From assembly GCA_963169105.1 (NCBI GenBank), contig OY720639.1, positions 84,364,593 through 84,428,592 on the forward strand: a stretch of 64,000 nt of DNA, written 5' to 3'. Origin of the DNA: Ceriagrion tenellum (lineage: Eukaryota > Arthropoda > Insecta > Odonata > Coenagrionidae). Position 1 is the stretch's first letter. Each line of letters begins with the position of its first letter. The translations under genes were made by a program, and so were the position numbers. The notes below the pieces were generated by a model, which was given only the letters and a program-made list of their open reading frames with translations, made no database searches and was not told the origin of the DNA. Of this stretch, positions 35,302-46,592 are shown piece after piece.

Positions 35302-37109
35302 CGTAGCGATTGTCTCTCTCCCACTACTTTAGCCCACGAATTTCTCAGACTACCCCTTACTCTCACACCATTCATTCCTCTGCCAAAATCCACTTCACTA
35401 TTTTATTTCATCTATTCTCTGCATTTTGCTTAAACCAACATTACATGTCCCTTCGTGCAGGACCAGTACCGAAGGATTTATTTCATATTCTTTCATCACT
35501 CTCTCATTTATAACCCCATCCATTCTGCTTTTACTGCAAAGGCTTCTCAAAGAAAAAGTCACAGACACCCATTACTCGTTGATTTTATCCAACTCAAATG
35601 GTAAACTAGGCATACCTAAGTTTGACTACAATTACATGGCGAAGGAGAACGGAATAGATTTTCACACGCCACAATTTTTACCTTCTTCTGCACCCAATTA
35701 TTCCTTAAGAATTTCATTAACATACAATGGACATTACTTCATTTTGAGGTCGAATTAATGAAGTGTATGTCATATTTTCGGATCCCCAACATCCCGAGAG
35801 GCAACACTACGCTTTATTTGCGCCAGAGGAGAAACTTTCATGTGCGAGTTTCGGGAGTTCCAGACATACCAGCTGAAATGGGTACCTTTTAAATTTATGA
35901 GGCGCGGTGCTTAATAATTCACCGGGGACGGGAGTTTCCCCAAATACTACCGCTTCGAATGCGTCAGAGCTGTATTTTCCGGCATCATATGCGGCATATT
36001 GATTCTTCCCAAAGGATGTTCATTGCATGCCTCATCTACTGTCGCGGAAGTTTGCTCTTAGATCTGCAAGTTACATAATTAAGAGTATGCACATTAGTCG
36101 TTGAGTAAGATAAGTGACTCCATTACTCACGATATCCTCATGAATATTTTCTCAAAAATGAATACATTTCAACCGTTACCAGGATATTAGGACTGAGCCG
36201 ATAATACATTACGATGTCCGACGGCCGATAAAATCGACAATCCGTAGATGTAAATCATAGCGGTAGAAAACCCGAAACCTTTTTTTACATTCAAGACTTC
36301 ATCAGAACAATGGTAAACACCTATTTATTTTTGTTCGCTTATTTAATGGAAAAATTGTAAAAGAGATGGGTGCACCTAAATAAGATATCTATAGGATGAT
36401 TATCTGCACTATCAGGTCTTATTTCGCTAAGAGAGCATGGAGACAAAGCATGGCGAATTCTTCTACACACTTTAAGCTTGGAAATAGGTGACGTGAACAA
36501 TGATACGATCATCGTAAGTATCTCAATATTTAGTATTAATAGACAGGCGTTACGTAGTAAGCTAAGTACATTTACATACTGCCATAGACTCTACGACACA
36601 GTTCCACAGGCCACCACCAGAACGAGTGACAAGTCGTGTTAGTACACCAGTGATGGAAAAAAAGAAGAGAAAAAGGAATGGGACGTCACATTCTTTGTTC
36701 GCTCAATGTATTGGTCAATAAAGCACGCGCCTATTCAATTTATTTTTTGTATTTTGTGCATTAAATATTTCAGTGCAGTGATCCCAATATCCTTGACTCA
36801 ACACTCGTGACTTATCCTTCCTAGAGCAGGGGTGGATTATGAGGAGTTGCAGGGTGGAGGACGACGGCCTATCTCCGTAGTTCACGGTTGCATTGTAAAA
36901 GCTTTAATCATTAGTAATACCATAGCTCCGATACCCCAGATGACAGCAATCAGCCCAACCCCCCAAAAATAATGATATTTGCTCGTCTTTGATCCAGAGC
37001 GAATTCATTCATCAACATACTACCGTGAGAATAATACAACCAGTTTCACTCTACAACTCAGAAATACGGCTTTAAGCAAATGCATGAAGAGGAATCTCAT
37101 TTTAATTAA
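35302..37109. other. Unassigned DNA, one possible hammerhead-type relic
   Basis: Frames up to 110 codons (35426-35758) have no motif. At 36215-36320 the minus strand has CTGATGAAGTCTTGAATGTA and, on the outer side, GATTTTATCGGC, similar to flanks of the hammerhead fragments at 28 kb, but helix II cannot be drawn. It is listed here only as a possible relic. Confidence 0.35.
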
Positions 37110-37262
37110 ACATCAAGTTCTGAGGACAATACTAGAACCAAAAAAGTAGGTGAAAAGTGGCATATCGAAAAAAACAAAGAACCGACAGAACTTTTTCCAA
37201 ATCCTGATATTACAGAGATAGGCCGGCCATGTCTGCGGACGAATAAAACAATTTATGCAGAA
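37110..37262 (+). pseudogene. Possible reverse-transcriptase C-terminal scrap of another non-LTR family
   Basis: The plus strand reads VLRTILEPKK and, after decay, FQILILQR.AGHVCGRIKQF, resembling the 'RLRWAGHVCR' block at the end of some non-LTR polyproteins. Only about 50 residues are informative. Confidence 0.35.
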
Positions 37263-37514
37263 AGAAATGTTAAAAAGGAAGGAAGTGAGCAATGGCATTT
37301 TATTAGCGCGCGTACTAAAAAGATTCACTGTTAGCATTGCCTTTTCTAGAGCAGTTTTCATTTCAAATAACTCTAATGACAACGCTTAAAACGCATTTGA
37401 GGCCCTAGACAGAAAGATTTTATCAAAATATTTAATAAAATACAATGAAAATCAGCTTGCTTCATTAAAAACTGATACAAGGGAAAATTTCATCGTTTCA
37501 CAGCTTTTAGAGTG

Positions 37515-37880
37515 ATTAAGGTAGGCTCCCCTGGACACTCGGAGGCTACACGCTAGGCTTAGTTTGCTTGAAAAATTCAGATCTGGTGTGTTTCAGGGCG
37601 ACACGGAGAATATTATCACGACGCCTCACATTATCTCTAAGTCTGACAGAAGTGATAAAATAAGAGAGATACATTGCCGGATACAGATAGGTTCAAAAAA
37701 TTGTACTCGCCACAAATAATAAGCGGCCACAATAAAAGTTGAGCTCCACTAAATACACTCCTACAATCCATATCACCATTTCACCTCCCAAAAAAATTTA
37801 ATCTTTACACGGCTGGTGACCTAACACCCCCTGCCATACGCCCATGTGGCGGTTCCCAGGGTAGTATGTAGATGTAGAAA
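37515..37880 (+). pseudogene. CR1/Jockey-like family B, 3' end (copy B3)
   Basis: The plus strand encodes, with frameshifts, LGGYTLGLVCLKNSDLVCFR-like residues that correspond to the RR.ARL.LL.KFRSGVFQ.D stretch, then ENIITTPHIISKSDRSDKIR. It continues into a 3' UTR with GAGCTCCACTAAATACACTC at 37741 and ends GGGTAGTATGTAGATGTAGA. The upstream EYA..WDP block is missing. Copies at 42.8 and 51.4 kb have the same boundaries on the protein side, suggesting a common truncation zone or decay. Confidence 0.8.
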
Positions 37881-37978
37881 AATAAAGAACAGTGAAACAA
37901 CTTCTGGATTTCTTTCGTAAGTATAGCACAGCTCTCGATGGAAATTTAGATAAGTGAGTGAGATCTTTGGTCTGTGGC

Positions 37979-38060
37979 GTTGTCAGGGTTACCACAAGGG
38001 CTTGCGGGGACCAAGGAAACTCCTTGTGGGGGCCGTGACAACTATAGCTCACGGCCCCCA
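37979..38060. repeat. Two overlapping, mutually exclusive hairpins
   Basis: Hairpin 1 pairs GTTGTCA..CCACAAGG (37979-37999) with CCTTGTGG..TGACAAC (38022-38042), imperfectly. Hairpin 2 is a perfect 12-bp stem, TGGGGGCCGTGA (38027-38038) with TCACGGCCCCCA (38049-38060), around a 10-base loop. The right arm of hairpin 1 is the left arm of hairpin 2, so they cannot form together. It lies about 100 bases past copy B3; no gene is adjacent. Confidence 0.7.
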
Positions 38061-39899
38061 ACAATGTAGATGTTCAACCCCTGGATGATAAAACCAATGC
38101 GTAGTGCGATTTTCATGATTTTCAATTTACTTCTCAATTTTAAATTGACCTCACTTAAAAAAATTTTAGTTATAAATTTGAAATTACAAAAATGAAGTAC
38201 GAACCATAAATGGCATAAAACTTCCGTTTCTATAAAAAAAGAGTGAAGATTAAGGTACACAGTGATCAGTATCAGATACCGTATTACGGCGCTCATACCA
38301 GAGTTCCATCGTTATATTTTTCCATCCTCTTAATACTGATTTCTTCGAATGCGAGAGGGGCCTTCGGAGGCGCGGGGAAGCTCTCCCATCTGACCGGCTC
38401 ACACGGCGGTACTGGCGGCGTGTGTTGGAAGACAGGGTAAATTCTCAAAGCGTCGAGAAAAATGAAGATTGTACACAGGAATTAAGAGAAACTAGTATAT
38501 GAAACAGAATATAGCGAAAGCGCCTGATCACACGTTCCCCGTATCAATGCGGGCCAACGTCTGCCGAAGCGATATCGCAAGTAGAGGTGGAGGGTATCGC
38601 AAGGTATATACATGACCAGGCATCAAATTCCTCTTCTTCCACAGCTCTACATCCCGGTGTGGGCTTTGGCATCCTCAGTTATATGCCTCTTTCGGCTCTC
38701 CTTTTTACTTTCTCTCTCCATCTTCCGATCTACATTGTACTCAATGTCCGTGTCCGTTTGCCAGGTCGACGTCTTATCGATCCATCATGGTTCATCCGAG
38801 GCACATTTGGAGGTTTCGTAGCATTTATAGTTTTTACAGGGTAGAGTTGCTAGCCCCACACCTTATCCTCATCCTGGAGAACCGGAATTTGTGTTCAGCA
38901 TTTACTCTCCTAAAGAGGTGTCCTTCCCAACTCATCAGAGCCTCCTCTGCCCTGTTGTTATGAGGCACACTTTGTCTGGCGGTTCAGTCAAGACCTGTCC
39001 GGCAAGGCAGACCCTACCAGTAGATAAACTACCACCGGAATAGCTCTCCAGGCATCAAATAGTCCTGCACAATTTGACATCCTAGGCGGACGAACACTTC
39101 AGTAAACGATCTGATAGGTATTCTTCCGCTCGTTATTACATATGGAGCTCCATCTAAATTAAAGAGCTCCTTCCAACATGTGTATCAACCATTCTAGTGC
39201 GGTTTGCGTTTCGAATTACGATGACGACGCATAAAAGGAGAATTCACCCATGGTGTGATTTCTTCCGAAATGGAGGGAAATTTTCTCGTAGTATCTCACC
39301 ACCATGGAAAGGAGTAGAGAAAATGAGAAGGTGAAATAAAGGCTCTACGGTGAGGTTTATTCTTTCAACCTGACCATACACCTGCTATTAATGAAGTGAG
39401 CCTGAGAGAGCGCTTAGCACCTGGGACACTACGGCTCCGAAGGACGGCATCCGAGTCGCTTCGCTTGGCATGCTCGCCTCGCAGCACGCAAGAGGTCAAA
39501 ACGAGTAAAGAGCCGAGGAAGGAGAAGAGGAAGAAAAAAAATAGCATGGGGAGAGCCGCCACGAGCACCTAGTACGTGGCGGAGATCGTAAACGGGCTGC
39601 CTGAGGGGGTGAGATGGGGGATAAGGAGAGGGGGTCGGCCTTTGCGGCATCGAGTGTGCCATCTCGCTGACCACTCGGCCACCTGGTCCTTCCACGTTGA
39701 GAGGGTCCTCGAAGAGAGTGGAGTAAAGAAGAGGAGGATGCGAGGGAAGACGAGCTACGCGAGAAAAACAACGGCCTTTAAGAGGGAGACAGGTGATCAA
39801 GCCCACCGAGGAGGGGAGTGCACTTCTTTGCTAAGAGATGGTACTCACATCATCTATTGCTAAACGCAAGGTCTGCTTCTCTAGAAGTATGAACCAATG
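38061..39899. other. Unassigned DNA with a GC-rich segment
   Basis: The stretch 39400-39780 is GC-rich with frames of 91-125 codons on the minus strand. They lack motifs. The minus strand at 39664-39690 reads GGACCAGGTGGCCGAGTGGTCAGCGAG in effect, with the A box TGGCCGAGTGG of a tRNA-Ser-like SINE head, but no B box follows within the right distance. Confidence 0.4.
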
Positions 39900-40024
39900 G
39901 AAAATCAGGGCAAACAAGATTAGAAACATTCGAAAACCTGTGCTGAAGGAGGATTTTGAAGATCAGGTGAGCCGAATGAACGATTTTGAAGATCAAAAAT
40001 AACTAGGAAGCATATAAAATTCAA

Positions 40025-40183
40025 AGATTCCTGTAATACTGAGGGATATTTATGCATTATGCAGAAATTACTATATATAGTGTGCACTTCACTTCATTTG
40101 TCATCTGATGATGATGTAAAAACATTGAAATCTAGGTCGTAGTAAAATTTATTTTTACTTCCTTTCTGCAAAATGAAGTAGAC
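40025..40183 (+). mobile_element. Hammerhead-bearing fragment nested in copy A7
   Basis: This segment interrupts the RNDEVYR/VEEKRT region of copy A7. It contains CTGATGA (40105-40111), a GATGT/ACATT stem with one G-T pair, and GAAA (40127-40130), then TCTAGGTCGTAGTAAAATTT. Flanking GAAGCATATAAAATTC (left) and GAAGTAGACAAAATATC (right) look like a decayed target duplication of about 16 bases. It is homologous to the fragment at 69-217. Confidence 0.6.
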
Positions 40184-40381
40184 AAAATATCAGAAGAGAA
40201 AGGAACCTATGGTACACTAGAGAGATAAGAAAAACCAGATGGATGAATGGAACCAGACAGTCCCAGGCGGACAGAATCAGTGATGGTTAAGAAAAAAATT
40301 GAGGGAAACACTCGAAGTGGAAAGCCAAGCTATAAATACAATGACCAAATAAATAGAAGTGGAATTCAGAAGAACCATAGA

Positions 40382-40444
40382 TGAACTACCTAACTTTAAA
40401 TAGATAAGAAGGTAGGTGAACTACCTAACTTTAAATAGATAAGG
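40382..40444 (+). repeat. Tandem duplication, 35-bp period
   Basis: TGAACTACCTAACTTTAAAT followed by AGATAAG occurs at 40382 and again, exactly, at 40417. It lies within the end of copy A7. Confidence 0.85.
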
Positions 40445-40490
40445 CTGGATGGCTGCAGTGAACCAATCAAAGAATTGAGCAACCAATGGT

Positions 40491-42837
40491 GATAATAGTC
40501 GCTGAATTTCAAAAAGGAAAGGAAAACGCTAACTTTATTCTTAGGGTTAAAAAAATTCCTGCAAGGTGAAATGGGCTCAACAATTTATGCATACAACAGT
40601 AACCGACCCCTCATCAAACATGGGTTGTCATCACTAATACGGAGGGCCCAACTTGTTGTCATTGAGGCCATGGGTTTTCCTTAAAAGGCCTGTCCTTTCT
40701 AGTATTTAATATCTGGGTGTAAAATTTTTAGATAATCAGTGATTTAAACTTCTTGTTATGAGTTAGCATAGAATGGAATGTTCTGGAGTCTCAGGTGTTC
40801 ACCTTGACCTTTGAGCTCCAAGATCTCGTTATGTCTTCAACGAGTTTGTATATATTTGTTGAACAATGCGTCAAATTGAGAATAGAGATAATTTAAAATC
40901 ACCAGAGGACCCTAAGGACCTCGGGGATTTCTAATAGAGCTTCGTAATCTATCCAGATCCTAAAGAACAAGCCGGCAGAATTTTGTTCCAATCCATCGAG
41001 GAAAGTGCAGGTGTTTACCTTTAAGACAAACAGAATTTTAATTTTAAAATACTATATGATTAAAAAGGAGTGTCTGCAGGTATTCAAAAGATAAAAGCAA
41101 TGAAAATGGCAAAAAAAGAATCCTTACAAAGTGGCATGGAAAATGCATACACCATGTGGTAGTCAAAACCCATAAATGGAAAGATTCGGGCGCAAAATAC
41201 TCTAGCTTCTAGTCTCCGATTGATCTTTTAAATCTAAGCCATAAGCCTCAATGGCATTAGGCCCAACTGGCACCGTCAGTAGAAGAAGCAGGATGATTTT
41301 CTGTGTTCTTGCTGGGGGAAAAATTTTAAATGCCGGGAAAATTGGCGCCGCAGCATGGTCATTATATCCAAAATTTAAACTAAAGTCTTCCAAACACTTG
41401 AAATGCACTAAGTGTAAAATACATGCATTGTGACTGAATTTTTGTAAAGTTTATCGGAGAATATTTATAAATAACTCGATACAAAGCCGCATTTATCCGC
41501 AAAGAACCGTGACAATGCATATTCAATGTATATTATCTATTCACTAAAAAATATTGGGTGGCACCAAATTTTTGTGTGCTGGGAAAAGCTTATGAGAACA
41601 TCAGATCCAATCAATACAGTATATAAGGCGTTTGAGTGGTCCATTAATTTGAAATAACATTCACTACGGTGAATTTTTCATTTGATTTTCATATTTACAG
41701 CACAGGTAAAGAGTATCCTCCCATTTTTTGATAATTTAGCGAAGTAAGAGATGAACTAATTGAAATAAAATCTCATCAAAAGATTGGTATGACAAAAGTG
41801 AACATTAAGAAACATATCACAGATTTTAGGCGGCGCCTTTCACAAAAATCAATTATAGGCGGCGCTTTTCACAAAAATCAATTATCAATTAGTTAACATG
41901 ACCCCTGTTGGTACTAACAGGTATTCCGCTAAGTCCATTACTTCCGGAGTTTACAGAATGTGAAGAATGGAGCGAGCTTCTATCGTGAAATACTCAACAC
42001 CAGATCGCCCGGCCATTTGCAAGGAGCACGGGTTATTTAGCGAGCACGTAGACAAAAGGATGTAAAGGGACCATGCAACCTGACATGGTCATTCGACCTA
42101 TAGGCGGCGGGAGTGAAGGTCGAAAGGGACATTATTAATGGGGGCAAGTGAGGTGCTGGACTCGTTGGCTTAAGGAGGGAGAGGCAGAGAGACAAGGGAG
42201 GACGGAAAAGGAGGGTAGGGTAGCACAGGTGACCGGAGGCATTAAGGTACTCCCGACGGGAGGTCGTGCGTGAGATGGAAAGGGAAAAGCCTTGGGTCCG
42301 TGAGAGAGTGCGCTCTTAGCGGTAAAAGCCGAGGTTGTGCCCCGCCGCTGACGCAAAGTGCAAGCGCGCTCGATTTCTTTCCAACGACGGAACAACTTGA
42401 GCTGGCCAAGGACGAGGGTCCCGGACGTAAGAGACATCGGCTGGTACTCGGACGGTGCCTGGGCCCTCAAGGACAGAGGTGGAAACGGTAAAATACTACT
42501 TAAGAATATACCAGGAGAAGGGGGCGTTAAAATTCAACTGGCAGAAAAAAACAAAAGCTGTCATTGGATCGAGTGATTCCCCAAGAATGCGGCATATCAT
42601 TTAAGAAACTAGGATTTATCAAGCTTATAATAGAAAGGTCCCCGGACGAGAAAGTAAAAGAGGGGTGATAGTTCGCTTAGGTTGGGCCACGATCACGACG
42701 AGCCGCGAGCATTTTGGGCCATGAGCAACACGATTTATTAAAATAAATAAATTAAATAGAAGGGAAATCTGCGCACATCGTTAAACACAGCTACGAGCGA
42801 AAATGTACATATTTTTCTCTGCTTCAAGGAAGATTTG
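40491..42837. other. Unassigned DNA with a GC-rich patch
   Basis: The stretch 42000-42560 is GC-richer, with a 111-codon minus frame (42135-42470) and 72-73 codon plus frames, none with a recognisable motif. A short tandem repeat is listed separately. Confidence 0.5.
41828..41885 (+). repeat. Tandem duplication, 29-bp unit
   Basis: AGGCGGCGCCTTTCACAAAA plus ATCAATTAT at 41828-41856 is repeated at 41857-41885 with one difference (C to T). Confidence 0.9.
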
Positions 42838-43125
42838 GTTTGGAGCCGCTAGGGACTCGGAGGCTGCACGCTAGGCTTTGTTTGCTTGAGAAATTGAGAT
42901 CAGGTGTGTTTCAAAGCGATACTCAGAATATCATTATGACTCCACACAACATATGTAGGTCCAGAATAATATGTAGGTCCAGTAATAAAATAACATTGCC
43001 AAATATAGAGGTACAACCATTTATTTTTTCCACGCACAATTAGAGATTGTAATAAGTGCTACCTACCCTTCAATCAAAACACTCCGGTGATAGACACTCC
43101 AATTTCTCCCCTAAAAACTTATCCT
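42838..43125 (+). pseudogene. CR1/Jockey-like family B, 3' end (copy B4)
   Basis: The plus strand reads EPLGTRRLHARLCLLEKLRS, GVFQSDTQNIIMTPHNICRS (42840-42960), the C-terminal block after the EYA..WDP motif. A small internal duplication (ATATGTAGGTCCAG twice, near 42950 and 42969) then disrupts the RSDR.DKIREI region. A decayed 3' UTR ends CTCCCCTAAAAACTTATCCT. Confidence 0.8.
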
Positions 43126-43147
43126 TATTCTTATTATTATAAGTACT

Positions 43148-43150
43148 TCA

Positions 43151-43186
<36 letters not shown>

Positions 43187-43753
43187 TGAACTCCTCCTAA
43201 ACGGCTGGAGCGATTTTGATGAACTTTTTTGTGTGTTTGAGTGGGTCCCTGGATGGTTTAGATTTACAATTGGACCCGGTAGGTGGCGCTGCGATTGGGT
43301 TCTAGGAAATTTTTTTGACGAATTTTTTTTTTAGATTCTTCGCGTATCAAAACATATAACCCCAAACTTTCATCCCTCCCCACCACCCTCAAATATTTTA
43401 AAAATGAAAAATCATAAGTTCGTGAATAATTGACTGCTAAAACCTTCTGAGAATTTCATGAATAATTGATCATCAGAGAATAATTTATAGTTAAGTTTGT
43501 ATACCATAGGTGGCGCTGATGTCGAATCCTGTGTTATTTGACGTACGCATCAATACATGCGCAAGTCGTCGCACTTGCGTCGTAGCTTGGTGTTGTTTTG
43601 ACGAAACGAAATGATTGAAATGTCAAACTCAATGTCAAATGTCTCTTAGTATATAGTTAATCGAAAATTCGCATATCGAAAAAACGTTTGCTGAACCCGC
43701 TAATAGCAGGCAAGCCAACGTTTGGGCAGGATAACGTCTGTCAGGTCCGCTAG
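43148..43753 (+). mobile_element. Non-autonomous Helitron
   Basis: The 3' end is CTAG (43750-43753) followed by T. Eleven bases upstream is a small hairpin, GGCAG (43725-43729) with CTGTC (43738-43742), in the setting AACGTTTGGGCAGGATAACG. This arrangement is the Helitron 3' signature (hairpin, then CTRR, insertion before T). The 5' part after the (TA)n tract, CTCCTAAACGGCTGGAGCGA then TTTTGATGAACTTTTTTGTG, resembles arthropod Helitron starts. The exact 5' boundary is uncertain; TCAGTATATA at 43148 is a guess. No Rep/helicase frame is present. Confidence 0.7.
43152..43185. repeat. (TA)n microsatellite, 34 bp
   Basis: Uninterrupted TA dinucleotides, framed by TTCAG and CTGAA so that the whole is a perfect palindrome. 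Confidence 0.95.
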
Positions 43754-45780
43754 TGAACATATAAATAGCTATCTATTGTATCCAAACACTTTCTAATGCC
43801 GTAAAAACTATTACAGCCCGATTTATTCTCCAGAATAATTTGGGTTTTGTTTCCCCATTTGTACCATAACATTATCGATTCTACCTTTTCCATTTATTAT
43901 TCAAGTAATAAGGATAAGTAAACTAATAGCTCGAGTCATACACAATTTTCTCAAATGAAACGGGTATACTAGAGCAAATAACAAATGGAAATAAAATCTG
44001 ATTATGAGAATGGCTTCCCGTCTAGTTCATTCTGTAAAACTGTGTACCAGCTCCAACTTTGAGTGAGGTTTACCATTGTTATTACCTGCTATTTGTTTCC
44101 TTTTTTGTCTTTATTTCTCATTAGTAAAGATACATATTGCTGCCACTCTTCCACAGTACGCGCATATCATTTCGTCGACAAACGGTTAGAACTCGTCTCA
44201 TGCCTACAGCAATTCTGAGCGCACTATTTGCACTTGTGATGATCGTTTGCTTTGCGCGCCTCGTAAACGTGTCATGCAACCAATGCGGTGATTGTTTGCT
44301 CAGCCTCCGATTGCGAGGATAGGTGTGTCTGCATTCATCTGAATGTATGTCGCGAGGGCAGGGGTATTTTCAACCTCCACGTTCTGAAATTACTCATCTC
44401 TGCTTGAAAATACCGCTGCTACGAATGTCCAGTCCAACCTGTTAAATTATTTTCCTATTATTTCTGTTCCTGTTGGCTCCCGCAAGCTGCGCTTGCTTTT
44501 AGCAAACTAGGAGAGGAGAAGTGGTTGTGATTGCTATTGGAGGCGATGCTGCACTGGCCTGGTCATAATACCTCGCGTTTAGCTTTAGGCGACGGTGAGA
44601 AATCCATTACAGCGATGCAAAGGCTTTTGGTGAAGATTGATAGCGGTCTAGCTTCTTCACGTTCAGCGTTAAACTGCCTGAGTGCGTTGATGTCACCTTT
44701 CCTCATATCATGCTTTTAGTCTGTACCTTATTTAATATTGAAGTTGGAAGTAATCACTCCGAATGACTATTTTGATATCATAAAACGTGAGCTTACGGTG
44801 TTTCCATTGACTTTTCTTGAATTTTTAATAATTTATATGTATTTAGAAAGATATACGAAGCATACGGAAAATTTTTCCATTATTAACAAATAGATATATT
44901 TAATGTTATCTCAGCGAACAAGGCGAATGAATTTTCTCGGATTTTTCCACCGAGTCGGGAAGGTTGTTATTGCCAATGTTCCGATGAATGTTTCCTTTCA
45001 GTTATTTTTTTCGTCCGCCCTTGGGTTGTAGAAGTGAGATTTCAGCAGCAGATAGTTCAGGCTATCAAGTATCAGGCGTGATTTGATGCCTTATCTGTTC
45101 TTCTTTCCGCCTCTCCTTGATGAGAAATGGAGGCAGGATATGAGAAATTATTCTCTCTTAATTTTCTCATTGAGAAGAATCCAACGAGGTAGAATGCCTT
45201 TTAGGGCTTTAGTGGAAGCATGCGGAAACCTAGACTCGAACGGCTTAATTCTTATGAAAAATTTATCAGACCTCCCAACATAGAGCTTTCAAGCCTGTCT
45301 ATAGAGTGAGCGACAGTTATACTATCCAGGCTTTGCCGAATAAAGCAACAGTGAACATAAGAAAGTGGCGAAAATACGTTCTGTTATTATATTTACGTCA
45401 TAAAATGTCAACAAAGTAAACAATTGAAATGCGAAATAAGTTTTGAGTAGATATAAGATATAATGATATGTACTATATCATTATTATGTCATGATAATGA
45501 TGTTGTACGTTAAAATATAGCTCGCAATAAATCTGTTCTTCCCATGGAAAATGGCAATCTTCTCTCCTTTTATATCCACGTCGCCTGATCTGAATTTTTC
45601 AATTAATACAAGCCTACAGGCTCTACCGGCTTCAATGCTAGTCGAATTTCTAACGACACTTACGATTCTGTATTTAATTTACCTACTTTGATGAGAAAAG
45701 AGCGAGCGAATGAAGAAGAATGATCATGCTAATAGGGTTAGAATGCGAATGAAGTCAGTAAACCGATCTCCAAATGGTTT

Positions 45781-45890
45781 GCATAGACTTATGATTTCCT
45801 CTTCTGATTTTTACTCAGAATTCCAATCCATTCCAAGAATTTGACTATGAACCGTTCTCTCAACGTCTTTTCTCTCTCTACTCTCAGAAT
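45781..45890 (+). repeat. Dispersed direct repeat, copy 1
   Basis: CATAGACTTATGATTTCCTC through CGTCTTTTCTCTCTCTACTC is repeated in diverged form at 46481-46592, about 700 bases away. The element type is unknown. The spacing could fit short LTR-like ends, but no TG...CA boundaries were seen. Confidence 0.6.
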
Positions 45891-46171
45891 AAGGGACAAT
45901 AATACATATAAAAGGGCTAATGAGGAGGTGGTAGAGGTACGAATCATGAGTAATTGAGGAAACATTTTTAAACAAATTTCAAGTGTGTCAAAAAATTCTT
46001 GGACAATACTCCACTAAAGTACAGCTGTTTATGCCGTGGGAACAACCATTAAATGTAGTATAATCGAGGGGGAGTGACAGGATAAAGTGGCAAGGTTGAC
46101 TTCTCGTGGTGAAATGGATTAAATGAGAGTAAAACTCACCCCTCACTCCAGTCAAACGGGAGCCACCTAGG

Positions 46172-46179
46172 TATAAAAG
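46172..46179 (+). promoter_or_regulatory. TATAAAAG box ahead of a GC-rich segment
   Basis: TATAAAAG lies about 30 bases upstream of GGCGATAGGGCTTTT and of a GC-rich segment whose frame reads REPPPRYQPTPLPPPYVLLK before AAG/GTAATG, a possible splice donor at 46304. This resembles an arthropod core promoter with a first exon, but no downstream exon was identified. Confidence 0.25.
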
Positions 46180-46480
46180 CGAGAGGCAGACAGGCGATAG
46201 GGCTTTTTTGCAATACGGAATCGCAGCCCTTTCCGAGGCTGGTTGAGGGAGCCTCCGCCGAGATACCAGCCGACACCACTACCTCCGCCGTACGTTCTTC
46301 TCAAGAAGGTAATGGTACACCTTACCCGCCCATCCTTTTTCCTCCTTGCCGCCTGGTATTCACGTGCATATTTTGATGGGTCATCTGGTCCATTAGTAAT
46401 AAATTACATTTTTTCAGAAACAAAGCTAAAACCTTTTTTTCACCTCGATCCGCCCACCTCGAGGATAGTTTATTGATTTT

Positions 46481-46592
46481 CATAGACTTAAGATTTCCTC
46501 TACCGATTTTTCCACAGAATCCCAATCCATTTCATGAATTTATTCTTGAAATTTGCTGAGTACGTCTTTTTTCTCTCTTCTCTATCTTTAAA
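46481..46592 (+). repeat. Dispersed direct repeat, copy 2
   Basis: CATAGACTTAAGATTTCCTC through CGTCTTTTTTCTCTCTTCTC is the partner of the copy at 45781-45890. Confidence 0.6.

Larger units (their letters stand above)
39900..40490 (+). pseudogene. Divergent family A-like non-LTR tail (copy A7), interrupted
   Basis: The first part reads GKSGQTRLETFENLC.RRILK and NN.EAYKI, matching the A.Q.RLEAFE.WC.RR.LK and RNDEVYR blocks. After an interruption it continues EEKGTYGTLER, TRWMNGTRQ and GNTRSGKPSYKYNDQINR. It ends GGCTGCAGTGAACCAATCAA then GAGCAACCAATGGTGAT. The wording is more diverged than in copies A1-A6. A hammerhead-type fragment is inserted within it. Confidence 0.7.

Noticed and set aside
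39429..39863. Overlapping frames of 91-125 codons in a GC-rich segment
   Set aside because: Open frames on both strands reflect low stop-codon frequency in GC-rich DNA; translations have no motif.
44137..44322. 61-codon frame with hydrophobic segment and CNQCGDC
   Set aside because: It is short and isolated, with no promoter or second exon; a chance frame is more likely.
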